A DNA stretch of 64,000 nucleotides from Anaerolineaceae bacterium. Lineage in GTDB: Bacteria > Chloroflexota > Anaerolineae > Aggregatilineales > Phototrophicaceae. A program made the position numbers and the translations under genes. The notes beneath the pieces were generated by a model that saw only the letters and a program-made list of their open reading frames with translations, was not told the DNA's origin and did not search any database. Shown here piece by piece: positions 8,603-16,176 of the stretch. The stretch spans positions 2,418,001 through 2,482,000 of the forward strand of contig NZXX01000001.1 of NCBI GenBank assembly GCA_002702065.1, read 5' to 3'. Every line of letters begins with the position of its first letter. The stretch's first letter is position 1.

Positions 8603-9046
8603 ATGGATACTGAGATCATTCTGCTTGCCTTGCGCGTTATATCAGGTATTGTCCTCCTCCTGTTACTGGCCGCGATTTTTGTCATCCTGTGGCGTGACTA
8701 TCGCCACACCGTTATTGACCTTGAAGCCAGCCGCCGCATCTATGGGCAGCTGGTCGCCCTGCACGAAGTCGACGGCGGTTATGTCGCCACCGGCGCGCAG
8801 TTCCCGCTGGTTCAACTGACGAGCCTGGGACGTTCCCCAACCAATACAATCACCCTTGATGATTCATTTGCCAGCAGCGAACACGCGATCGTGGCACTGC
8901 GCAACAGCCAGTGGTGGCTCGAAGACCGGAACAGCCGCAACGGTACCACCCTGAACGAAGTGATGATTTCGCAGCCGGTGATCGTGACGGATGGTGATAT
9001 TATTGGTATTGGAAGTCTGCGTTTCCGCCTGGAACTCGAACGTTAG
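8603..9046 (+). CDS. FhaB-like protein: membrane anchor plus FHA domain
   Basis: 147 residues with one N-terminal transmembrane helix (about 5-28) and an FHA domain at about 65-145 that keeps the key residues: LGRSPTNTITL, SSEHAIV, NSRNGTTLNE. This is the layout of actinobacterial FhaB (FipA), which sits next to FhaA in a cell-shape operon and responds to Ser/Thr kinases. The gap to the FhaA-like gene is 11 bases. A Ser/Thr kinase and phosphatase are not encoded in the window, so the phosphorylated partner must come from elsewhere. Confidence 0.88.
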   Translation: MDTEIILLALRVISGIVLLLLLAAIFVILWRDYRHTVIDLEASRRIYGQLVALHEVDGGYVATGAQFPLVQLTSLGRSPTNTITLDDSFASSEHAIVALRNSQWWLEDRNSRNGTTLNEVMISQPVIVTDGDIIGIGSLRFRLELER

Positions 9047-9057
9047 GAGTAAGAGCC

Positions 9058-9930
9058 ATGACCGAACAAGTGAGTATTGGGGTAATCGGCGGAACCGGCC
9101 TGTACGAGATGCAGGAAATTAGTGACCGGACAACGGTGTCGATTAATACGCCATTTGGCGCACCAAGTGCCGATATTGTTATTGGCACCTTGCGCGGCAA
9201 GCGGGTTGCCTTCTTGCCCAGGCACGGCGTCGGCCATGTCCACAGCCCCAGCACGGTGCCCTACCGCGCCAATATTTACGCGCTCAAGTCACTTGGTGTA
9301 CGCTTCATCGTATCCGTGAACGCGTGCGGGTCGCTCAAGGAAGACTATGCCCCCGGCCATATTGTCGTTCCAGACCAGATTTTCGATCATACGCGGCTGG
9401 ACAGAGGCCTGTCGTTTTTTGATCAGGGGTTGGTGGCCCATGTTTCCGTCGCGGACCCGTTCTGCAATGCCCTGCGCGACCTGCTGGCGACCGCTGTAGA
9501 GACCGTCGGCGGCACTATCCACAAAACGGGCACCTTCATCATTATCGAAGGACCACGCTTTAGCACACGCGGCGAAAGCCATATTTACCGCCAGTGGGGA
9601 TGCAGCATCATCGGCATGACGGCCTGCCCCGAAGCGTTTCTGGCGCGTGAAGCCGAAATCGCCTATGCCAGTCTGGCGCACATCACAGACTATGATGTCT
9701 GGCACACGACAGAAAAACCGGTGACAGCCGAAGCAGTCATCGCAACCATGCACCACAACGTCGCGGTGGTCCAGCAGGCACTGGCCGAAGCCATCGAAAA
9801 ACTTGACGTCAACATGACCAGCGAAGCCCACACCGTACTGGATTCAGCAATCATGGCGGAGCGCGCTCAGGTGCCGGACGAGGTATTCGAGCGCATTGGC
9901 CTCATTATCCAGCGCCGCTTTGCCGAATAA
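9058..9930 (+). CDS. mtnP: S-methyl-5'-thioadenosine phosphorylase
   Basis: 290 residues of the purine nucleoside phosphorylase type 2 family: IGVIGGTGLYEM at the phosphate site, LPRHGVGHVHSPSTVPYRAN, ACGSLKEDYAPGHIVVPDQ, IIIEGPRFSTRGES and GMTACPEAFLAREAEI in the substrate region. The enzyme splits methylthioadenosine, a polyamine by-product, with phosphate to give adenine and methylthioribose 1-phosphate. TTAGGAGTAAGAGCC gives a good ribosome site. Its place between the FhaB-like and RodA/FtsW genes is odd: the related actinobacterial operon has the phosphatase gene pstP here. Confidence 0.93.
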   Translation: MTEQVSIGVIGGTGLYEMQEISDRTTVSINTPFGAPSADIVIGTLRGKRVAFLPRHGVGHVHSPSTVPYRANIYALKSLGVRFIVSVNACGSLKEDYAPGHIVVPDQIFDHTRLDRGLSFFDQGLVAHVSVADPFCNALRDLLATAVETVGGTIHKTGTFIIIEGPRFSTRGESHIYRQWGCSIIGMTACPEAFLAREAEIAYASLAHITDYDVWHTTEKPVTAEAVIATMHHNVAVVQQALAEAIEKLDVNMTSEAHTVLDSAIMAERAQVPDEVFERIGLIIQRRFAE

Positions 9931-9932
9931 TC

Positions 9933-11243
9933 GTGATAGCTGTCCATAACGCCCAACAACCCCGGCAGACCACCAGCCTGACCGAACGTGTTTTGCTGCT
10001 GATTGGGGCCGTTTTTTTGGTGGCAAACTTTCTGGCACTGGCGGTCATTAACAATCGCTGGAATTTCACCCACTGGACCCACATGCTGGTCTGGCTGGCC
10101 TGCGCCTGGGTTGGTCATCGCTGGCTGAACCGCAGCTTGCCCGACCGCGACCCCATCATCTTTCCAATCACCATGTTCCTGTCCGGCTGGGGACTAGTCA
10201 TCATCGACCGGCTTGCCCCCGGCTTTGCCGACCGTCAATCACTCTGGCTCATCGCAGGTACCATCGCCTTGCTGCTGACCGCCTGCCTGCCCTACGGCAT
10301 CCGCTGGCTCAGGACGTATCGCTATATTCTGCTGTTCGCCGGGCTGCTGCTGCTCATCGCCACGATTATTCTGGGCCGCAATCCATCGGGCCTCAGCGGT
10401 GCGCCACAGCTCTGGCTCGGCGCAGGCTCGATCTACTTTCAACCATCCGAGGCACTCAAAATTATTCTGGTTGGCTTTCTGGCCAGCTATCTGGCGGAGC
10501 AGTACCCAGCGCTGCGTGCCGAAGGTCTCAGCATCCGGCAGCGCATTCTGATATTGTCGCCGCGCGTTTTTGGCCCTATCCTGTTGATGTGGGGAATCTC
10601 CATTGTGATCCTCATCTGGCAGCGGGATCTGGGCACCGCCATCCTGTTTTTTGTCGTTTTCCTCATCCTGCTGTATGTCGCCAGCGGTTCGGTTTGGATC
10701 CTTCTTAGCGGAGCCGTACTCATCGCTGTGGCGGGTTTCGCCGCCTATCACCTGTTCAGTGTTGTACAACTGCGAGTCGACATCTGGCTGAACCCCTGGC
10801 CAGAATCCGATGGTCGCGCTTACCAGATCGTACAAAGCCTGATGGCTTTCGCTGCCGGGGGCATCTTTGGGCAAGGTCTGGGTCAGGGGCTGCCCAATTA
10901 CATACCCGTCGTACATTCCGACTTCATCCTGGCTGCACTTGCGGAGGAATGGGGCCTGCTCGGTATCGTTAGCCTGATCGCCTGCATCGTCACACTGGTC
11001 ATTCGCGGCCTGCAAATCGCCATCACCCGGCACGCACAGCCGTTTCAGGCCATGCTCGCCGTTGGCCTCAGCATGTTGATCGCCACCCAGAGCATCCTGA
11101 TCATGGCTGGCGTCCTCAAGCTTATCCCGCTCACCGGCGTTACCCTGCCCTTCATGAGTTATGGCGGCAGTTCGCTGCTTATCACGTTTATCATGGTCGG
11201 CATCCTGCTGCGGTTGTCCAGCACCGAGGACAAAACGCGATGA
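9933..11243 (+). CDS. FtsW/RodA/SpoVE-family peptidoglycan glycosyltransferase
   Basis: 436 residues with about ten transmembrane helices. Family blocks include GAGSIYFQPSEALKI, HSDFILAALAEEWGLLGI, which holds the catalytic-type aspartate, and the C-terminal LPFMSYGGSSLL. These SEDS proteins polymerise lipid II into glycan strands and work in a pair with a class B transpeptidase. The GTG start at 9933 lies 2 bases after mtnP. Its stop overlaps the start of the next gene (ATGA), so the two are translationally coupled. The next gene is the expected transpeptidase partner but lacks catalytic residues. Confidence 0.93.
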   Translation: MIAVHNAQQPRQTTSLTERVLLLIGAVFLVANFLALAVINNRWNFTHWTHMLVWLACAWVGHRWLNRSLPDRDPIIFPITMFLSGWGLVIIDRLAPGFADRQSLWLIAGTIALLLTACLPYGIRWLRTYRYILLFAGLLLLIATIILGRNPSGLSGAPQLWLGAGSIYFQPSEALKIILVGFLASYLAEQYPALRAEGLSIRQRILILSPRVFGPILLMWGISIVILIWQRDLGTAILFFVVFLILLYVASGSVWILLSGAVLIAVAGFAAYHLFSVVQLRVDIWLNPWPESDGRAYQIVQSLMAFAAGGIFGQGLGQGLPNYIPVVHSDFILAALAEEWGLLGIVSLIACIVTLVIRGLQIAITRHAQPFQAMLAVGLSMLIATQSILIMAGVLKLIPLTGVTLPFMSYGGSSLLITFIMVGILLRLSSTEDKTR

Positions 11244-12673
11244 TGCTTACGCGCGAAATCAACCGTTTAGTCACCGCGGTATTCATCATATTTGGCATCA
11301 TTACCCTTGCAGCCGCCTACTGGGCAACGATTGGACCCGGCACCATCCTGGAGCGTGAAGACAACCCCCGTCTGGTCGAAGCCGAAGCAGCCATCCGGCG
11401 CGGCGGCATCTTCGACCGCAGCGGTGACCAGCTCGCCATCTCAGTGGTTGATGAGAATAACCGTGTCACCCGTGAATATTTTTACCCGGAAACCAGCAGT
11501 ATTCTGGGTTATAGCAGCTTGCGTTACGGTGTCAGCGGTGCAGAATCGGCTTATAATCCGATTATTCGCGGCGACAACGCAGAACAGAGTGTGGTCGAGC
11601 AGTTGCTCCAGAATGCGCTGCATCAGCCCCAGGTCGGTTCGGATATTCAGCTCAGCCTTGATCTTCAGATCCAGCAGGCGCTGCAAGCCAGCATGGACGG
11701 CTATGTCGGCGCGGCGGTGGTGCTGGCAGTACCCAGCGGCGAGGTTCTCGGCCTCATCAGCCTGCCAACATTCGATCCCAACACACTCGATCAGAACTGG
11801 GAATTGCTCGTTGCCTCGGCAGACAAGCCATTCTTCAATCGTGTGCTGCAAGGTCAGTACCAGCCCGGCGGCACCCTGGAAACGCCGCTGATGGCGCTGG
11901 CGCTGGCAACCGACAGCAACCTCCTCGCCAGCACGACCGCCAATGCCACGGCCCCGGTAACCATCAACGACCTGACGATCACCTGCGCGCTGCGGCTGCC
12001 AGCGCTCGAACTGTCCCTGCGTGATGCTTACGCCTTTGCCTGCCCGGCTCCATTTGTCCAACTAACCCAGGACCTGCCAGAGCAATCTGTCCAGGATTCG
12101 CTGCGTTTCTTTTCGACCAGCAATCGGGTAACCCTGCCCGGCTTCGAGAGCGCACCATTGAACCCACCGGTCAACCTGCCAGCTGGCGTCGAACCGCATT
12201 CATTGGCGGAGGTCGCACTCGGTCAGGCCCAGCTGACAGTGACCCCGCTGCAAATGGCGGTCATGGCGGCTGGCATCATCAATGACGGCAATGCCCCGCA
12301 GCCGCGTGCCCTGCTCGCCACCCGCCCACCAGACGCCAGCAACTGGACACCCAACCAGACCACGTATCCGACCATTCCTTTTACCACGGAACAAACCGCC
12401 CGCCAGCTTCAGGACCTGATGCGCAACACGGTCGTGAACGGGGCCGCACTAAACGCTGCCCGACCCGGCATCGATATCGGTGGGCATGTCACATTGTCTT
12501 ATTCAGGGGATGAAACCCAGTCGTGGTTTATCGGCTTTGCGACGCTGCCCGGCAGACGCGGCATCGCCACAGCCGTGATCATTGAAAATAACGATGATCC
12601 GGGTCTGGCCGCAGACATCGGCGGCACGATCCTCGCCGCAGCCCATGACGAGCTGATTCAGGCGGCCAGATAA
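11240..12673 (+). CDS. PbpA-like penicillin-binding protein fold, catalytic motifs lost
   Basis: 477 residues with one N-terminal membrane helix (about 9-31), a PBP dimerisation-like region (RRGGIFDRSGDQLA, LGYSSLRYGVSGAE) and a transpeptidase-like domain at about 135-475 (NRVLQGQYQPGGTLE, LGQAQLTVTPLQMAVMAAGI, SWFIGFATLPG). The fold matches PbpA of the RodA-PbpA pair. The active site does not: SxxK is Gly211-Thr-Leu-Glu214, SxN is Ala267-Cys-Pro269, and K(S/T)G is His416-Val-Thr418. The frame is intact across 1.4 kb with no stops, so this looks like a maintained pseudoenzyme rather than a decayed gene. Start ATG overlaps the RodA/FtsW stop. Confidence 0.88.
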   Translation: MMLTREINRLVTAVFIIFGIITLAAAYWATIGPGTILEREDNPRLVEAEAAIRRGGIFDRSGDQLAISVVDENNRVTREYFYPETSSILGYSSLRYGVSGAESAYNPIIRGDNAEQSVVEQLLQNALHQPQVGSDIQLSLDLQIQQALQASMDGYVGAAVVLAVPSGEVLGLISLPTFDPNTLDQNWELLVASADKPFFNRVLQGQYQPGGTLETPLMALALATDSNLLASTTANATAPVTINDLTITCALRLPALELSLRDAYAFACPAPFVQLTQDLPEQSVQDSLRFFSTSNRVTLPGFESAPLNPPVNLPAGVEPHSLAEVALGQAQLTVTPLQMAVMAAGIINDGNAPQPRALLATRPPDASNWTPNQTTYPTIPFTTEQTARQLQDLMRNTVVNGAALNAARPGIDIGGHVTLSYSGDETQSWFIGFATLPGRRGIATAVIIENNDDPGLAADIGGTILAAAHDELIQAAR

Positions 12674-12688
12674 GCCCCTACTCAGCCC

Positions 12689-13378
12689 CTATCCACCGGG
12701 CCACATGCGTTTTTGCAGACCCAGTTTTTTCGCCCACTTGGCGGCTTTGCTGCCGAAATGAACATAATGTCCGCTCAGGCGCTGAATATAGGTTGCGCTT
12801 TGCAGGGCATCGAGGAAATCTTCCGGGTCATTGGCAAAGGGCCGCAGCTGCGTCATGGCACGGCCATATTCGGGGCGAATATGTGCGTCGGACCCGGTGG
12901 TGCCCGTTAACCCGTGCTGGCGGGCAAAATCAATGGCTTTGTCATTGTCTGACGCGAACATACAGCGGGCATTAAAAATTTCAATCGCGTCCACCTTGTC
13001 CATAATCCGCGACAAATCATCCGGCTGCCATGCCCCCTTGCGCAGACGGTCAAACGGATGTGACACACTGATGACCGCCCCCTGATTGCGCAACTGGCGA
13101 ATCGTTTCTTCCGGTGTCAGACCAGCGGGGATCGTCTCGCGCACAAAATACGCCAGCAGTTCACCCTGTGTCGTCATAATCTCTTCACCCACAATCACCC
13201 GGTCCGGCGCAAGCGCTTGCATCGCCAGGGCGCCGTCCGCCGTGTTGTGATCGGTGATCGCGATACGATCGATGCCGCGCTGCTCACACAGCCGCAGGAT
13301 CGTCTCAAAGCGTGTCACGCAGTCCTTCGACCACAGCGTATGGCTGTGCAGGTCGACTTTCCACTTGGTTTCATTCAT
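12689..13378 (-). CDS. PHP-domain metal-dependent phosphoesterase
   Basis: 229 residues with the PHP signature: DLHSHTLWSKDCV at the first metal motif, AITDHNTADGA at the second, GEEI, SHPFD, and a late GSDAHIRPEYG. PHP proteins of this size hydrolyse phosphoesters such as nucleotide 3',5'-bisphosphates or histidinol phosphate; which one cannot be told from sequence. The gene overlaps the upstream membrane protein by 4 bases, so the two form an operon. It converges on the PBP-like gene with 15 bases between. Confidence 0.85.
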   Translation of the reverse strand: MNETKWKVDLHSHTLWSKDCVTRFETILRLCEQRGIDRIAITDHNTADGALAMQALAPDRVIVGEEIMTTQGELLAYFVRETIPAGLTPEETIRQLRNQGAVISVSHPFDRLRKGAWQPDDLSRIMDKVDAIEIFNARCMFASDNDKAIDFARQHGLTGTTGSDAHIRPEYGRAMTQLRPFANDPEDFLDALQSATYIQRLSGHYVHFGSKAAKWAKKLGLQKRMWPGG

Positions 13379-14454
13379 GCGTTGCTGACCTCGGTGTTCA
13401 GTTCCGCCCGGCTCTGCTGGCGCGCCCGTTCCACTTCTGCGATAGTCGCCTCGATTTCTGGCGTGAATAGCCGGTCACGGAAAACCGCCGCTACCAACAG
13501 GCCCACCAACACGCGGAACCACTTGTGGATAAACCCTTCCACCACAGCGGCAGCCGCAGCAACCGCAGGGGTTACAACCGGGTTGTAAGGAGCGACGATA
13601 ATTAATAGCATGGCACTGACCGAAATTTCGGTGATGCCCGCCCCGTTCGGAACCCCACTCAAAGCGCCGATAGCCGATGCCAGGCAGATAATCACCAGTG
13701 CTTGCAGAAACAGCAGCCATGTCACTTCCATGCCAAACCCAGCCAGAATAACCACAAAGCCGATGCTATCCGCAAACGAGGCAATTACACCAAGCCCTGT
13801 TGTCGGAATGATGTGTTTCAGCTTGAAAATTTCGTAGCTGCTTTCGTAGAAATTCGCCAGCCAGCCATGCACCCGCGAGACAAGCGGCAGCCGCCCAATG
13901 AGATCAAGCGCAAAATGGGCCAGCGGACGTACCTGCACCACGATCAACCCCACGCCGAGCAGCCCGGCAGACAGCAGCACCAGCGAACGATACGGCCCCA
14001 GTTCGATCTGATCACCGGCGATCAATAGTGCAATCACCGCCAGGATAATCACCGCCAGGCCATCCACCACTCGTTCCGCGATCACAACCGGCGCGCTGGT
14101 CGCAATCGCCACACCGGTTTTGGCCTTCAGCACAACCGTCTTCAGCATTTCCGCCACTTTGCCGGGGCTGACCGCCATCGAAAAGCCAGCGACAAATAGC
14201 ACTGCGCTGTCAAACATGCTGATTTTGTCGCGGGCACCGATGACACCGAGAAAATACTGCCATTCCAGAAACCGAAAAAACCAGGAAACGAACTTCTGTA
14301 AAATCACAGGCACAATCAACAGCCAGGGATATGCCTGCAGCTGACCGATCATATCCTCGGTCAACCCCTCGGCATCAGCAAACAGCAAAAGTGCCACATA
14401 AATGACAAAACCAATGGCAAAACCAGCGATGATTCGATTGCGATACTTGCGCAT
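13375..14454 (-). CDS. Lysylphosphatidylglycerol synthase TM-type (UPF0104) membrane protein
   Basis: 359 residues with about eight hydrophobic helices in the order of the LPG_synthase_TM/UPF0104 family (SWFFRFLEWQYFLGVIG, then FSMAVSPGKVAEMLKTVVLK, ALSGVPNGAGITEISV). The family includes the flippase half of MprF and stand-alone proteins often near glycan genes. There is no soluble aminoacyl-transfer domain here, so a lipid or polyprenol flippase role is more likely than lysyl transfer. GGAG lies 12 bases before the start. It is divergent from the C39-like gene. Confidence 0.8.
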   Translation of the reverse strand: MRKYRNRIIAGFAIGFVIYVALLLFADAEGLTEDMIGQLQAYPWLLIVPVILQKFVSWFFRFLEWQYFLGVIGARDKISMFDSAVLFVAGFSMAVSPGKVAEMLKTVVLKAKTGVAIATSAPVVIAERVVDGLAVIILAVIALLIAGDQIELGPYRSLVLLSAGLLGVGLIVVQVRPLAHFALDLIGRLPLVSRVHGWLANFYESSYEIFKLKHIIPTTGLGVIASFADSIGFVVILAGFGMEVTWLLFLQALVIICLASAIGALSGVPNGAGITEISVSAMLLIIVAPYNPVVTPAVAAAAAVVEGFIHKWFRVLVGLLVAAVFRDRLFTPEIEATIAEVERARQQSRAELNTEVSNA

Positions 14455-14573
14455 AAGGACGATTTACTCCGAAACATACCCCATGAGTATGTTAACCACT
14501 ATAACCCTGATATACCCTGCAAAACGCTAAACATTCTATCAACATGCCCTATCGCAATCCAGAGCCTGCCCGC

Positions 14574-14579
14574 TATAAT
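14574..14579 (+). promoter_or_regulatory. -10 element upstream of the C39-like gene
   Basis: A perfect TATAAT in the context CGCTATAATGCC lies about 105 bases before the C39-like start. The -35 region at 17 bases upstream is poor. The 229-base divergent gap (14455-14683) holds no other feature that I can identify. Confidence 0.35.
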
Positions 14580-14683
14580 GCCCTTCAATCGTTGGGTAAT
14601 CGTAAGTTAACTCCCGTGCATTGTCACTCATGATGTGGCAAACTAATCGCTTTATTGTTAGGTGTGGTTGGAGTAGTTGATTA

Positions 14684-16162
14684 ATGTCTGAACAATTCAC
14701 ACGCCCGGAACCCGATGTCGAACCCCGACACGAAGGGGTTGCGCCGCCACCCAAAATTCTGCTGTGGATCATACTCGGCCTGTTCGTTATGGCGATTGTC
14801 GGCAGCATCGGCGCAGTCGTTGTCTTCCGCAGCGTGTTATTGCCAGCCCAGCAGCAGCGTGTCATCGACCAGTTACCGTTTATGCGTGCCTTTATGGCCC
14901 CAACGCCGCAGGGTGGCACCCTGCCCACCGCGATGCCGGCGGATAGTGACATCTCGCCCGACGACCTGCTTTCCGCACCACTCGAACTGCCTACAAGCAC
15001 GACCGTTCCAACCAGCGAACCCACAGAGGCCGCTGCGATTATTCAGGTTGAACCCAGCGCCACCATCACGCAAACCGCAACACCGACGGTGGCACCCTCC
15101 GCGACACCGACCCAATTACCGCCGACAGCAACGCCGGTCGTTGAATCCACCCCTGAAACGACAAACAATGCGTCAGTCAACAGCGATGCGCAGGCCATCT
15201 CGATTCCGAGCTTACCAGCTTCTGCGCGCATGTTCGGTTTCGTGCACACCCAACAAAGCTGGAACAACTGCGGCCCCGCCAATATCACGATGGCCCTCAG
15301 CTATTATGGCTGGCAGCGCGACCAGAGTTATGCCGCCCAACTGCTGAAGCCGGATCGTGAAGACAAAAATGTGAGCCCGCACGAAATGGTCGGGTTTGTG
15401 AACGAAAACAGCGACCTGCGCGCGATCAACCGGCTGGGGGGCGACCTCACCATGCTCAAGCAGTTTATCGCCGCCGAAATCCCGGTCATTATCGAAACCG
15501 GTTATATGCCCGAAGGTTATGATTGGCTGGGCCACTATCAGACGGTGGTCGCTTATGATGATCTTCAGGACGTCATGTACCTGTATGACAGCTACCTCGG
15601 CATTGGCGGCGGTGAAGGTCTCGCCGAAACCTATGTCGATCTGGACCGCAACTGGAAACACTTCAATCGCACATTCATCGTGATCTACCCGCCCGACCGC
15701 GAAGGGGATGTTCGCGAAATTCTGGGCGAACGGGCAGACCCGGAACGCGCCGCTAAACTGGCGCTGGAAGTGGCACAAAAAGAAGCCCGCGCCAACCCGC
15801 GTGATACATTTGCCCTGTTCAACATGGGTACATCCCTCACCCGGTTGGGGCGTTATGAAGAAGCCGCCGATGCCTATGACCTGGCCCGGCGCGATGGCAC
15901 CCTGCCCTGGCGCATCATCTGGTATCAGTTCGGCCCGTTCGAGGCTTACTTCAACGCCGGGCGCTACGATGACGTGATGGCACTGGTCGACATCAACCTG
16001 ACCAACGGCGCTCAATACGTCGAAGAAACATATTACTGGCAGGGGCGCGTCCTCGAAGCCAGAGGCGATCTTTCCGGCGCGCGTCAGGCATTCAACCGGG
16101 CGCTGCAACATAACTATCTGTATGCCGATGCCCGTGAAGCACTGGATTCGCTCAACGCATAG
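14684..16162 (+). CDS. Membrane-anchored C39-like papain-fold protein with TPR tail
   Basis: 492 residues: a cytoplasmic start, one transmembrane helix at about 26-49, a Thr/Pro-rich spacer (about 95-165), a C39-like cysteine peptidase domain at about 183-340 and TPR-like repeats at about 365-490. The peptidase domain keeps QQSWNNCGPANITMALSYY (catalytic-type Cys), GHYQTVVAYDD (His) and YLYDSY (Asp). The domain should lie outside the cell. Without an ABC transporter next to it, it is not a bacteriocin export peptidase; it may process or bind surface proteins. Ends 14 bases before murJ. Confidence 0.82.
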   Translation: MSEQFTRPEPDVEPRHEGVAPPPKILLWIILGLFVMAIVGSIGAVVVFRSVLLPAQQQRVIDQLPFMRAFMAPTPQGGTLPTAMPADSDISPDDLLSAPLELPTSTTVPTSEPTEAAAIIQVEPSATITQTATPTVAPSATPTQLPPTATPVVESTPETTNNASVNSDAQAISIPSLPASARMFGFVHTQQSWNNCGPANITMALSYYGWQRDQSYAAQLLKPDREDKNVSPHEMVGFVNENSDLRAINRLGGDLTMLKQFIAAEIPVIIETGYMPEGYDWLGHYQTVVAYDDLQDVMYLYDSYLGIGGGEGLAETYVDLDRNWKHFNRTFIVIYPPDREGDVREILGERADPERAAKLALEVAQKEARANPRDTFALFNMGTSLTRLGRYEEAADAYDLARRDGTLPWRIIWYQFGPFEAYFNAGRYDDVMALVDINLTNGAQYVEETYYWQGRVLEARGDLSGARQAFNRALQHNYLYADAREALDSLNA

Positions 16163-16176
16163 GGGTCAACCTATCG

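Noticed and set aside
10239-11033. A 264-codon minus-strand open frame opposite rodA/ftsW
   Set aside because: Antisense to a gene with complete SEDS motifs; the hydrophilic Gln/Asp-rich product is the usual shadow of membrane helices.
14455-14683. A possible tRNA or small RNA in the divergent gap
   Set aside because: No cloverleaf, no CCA end and no terminator could be found by eye.
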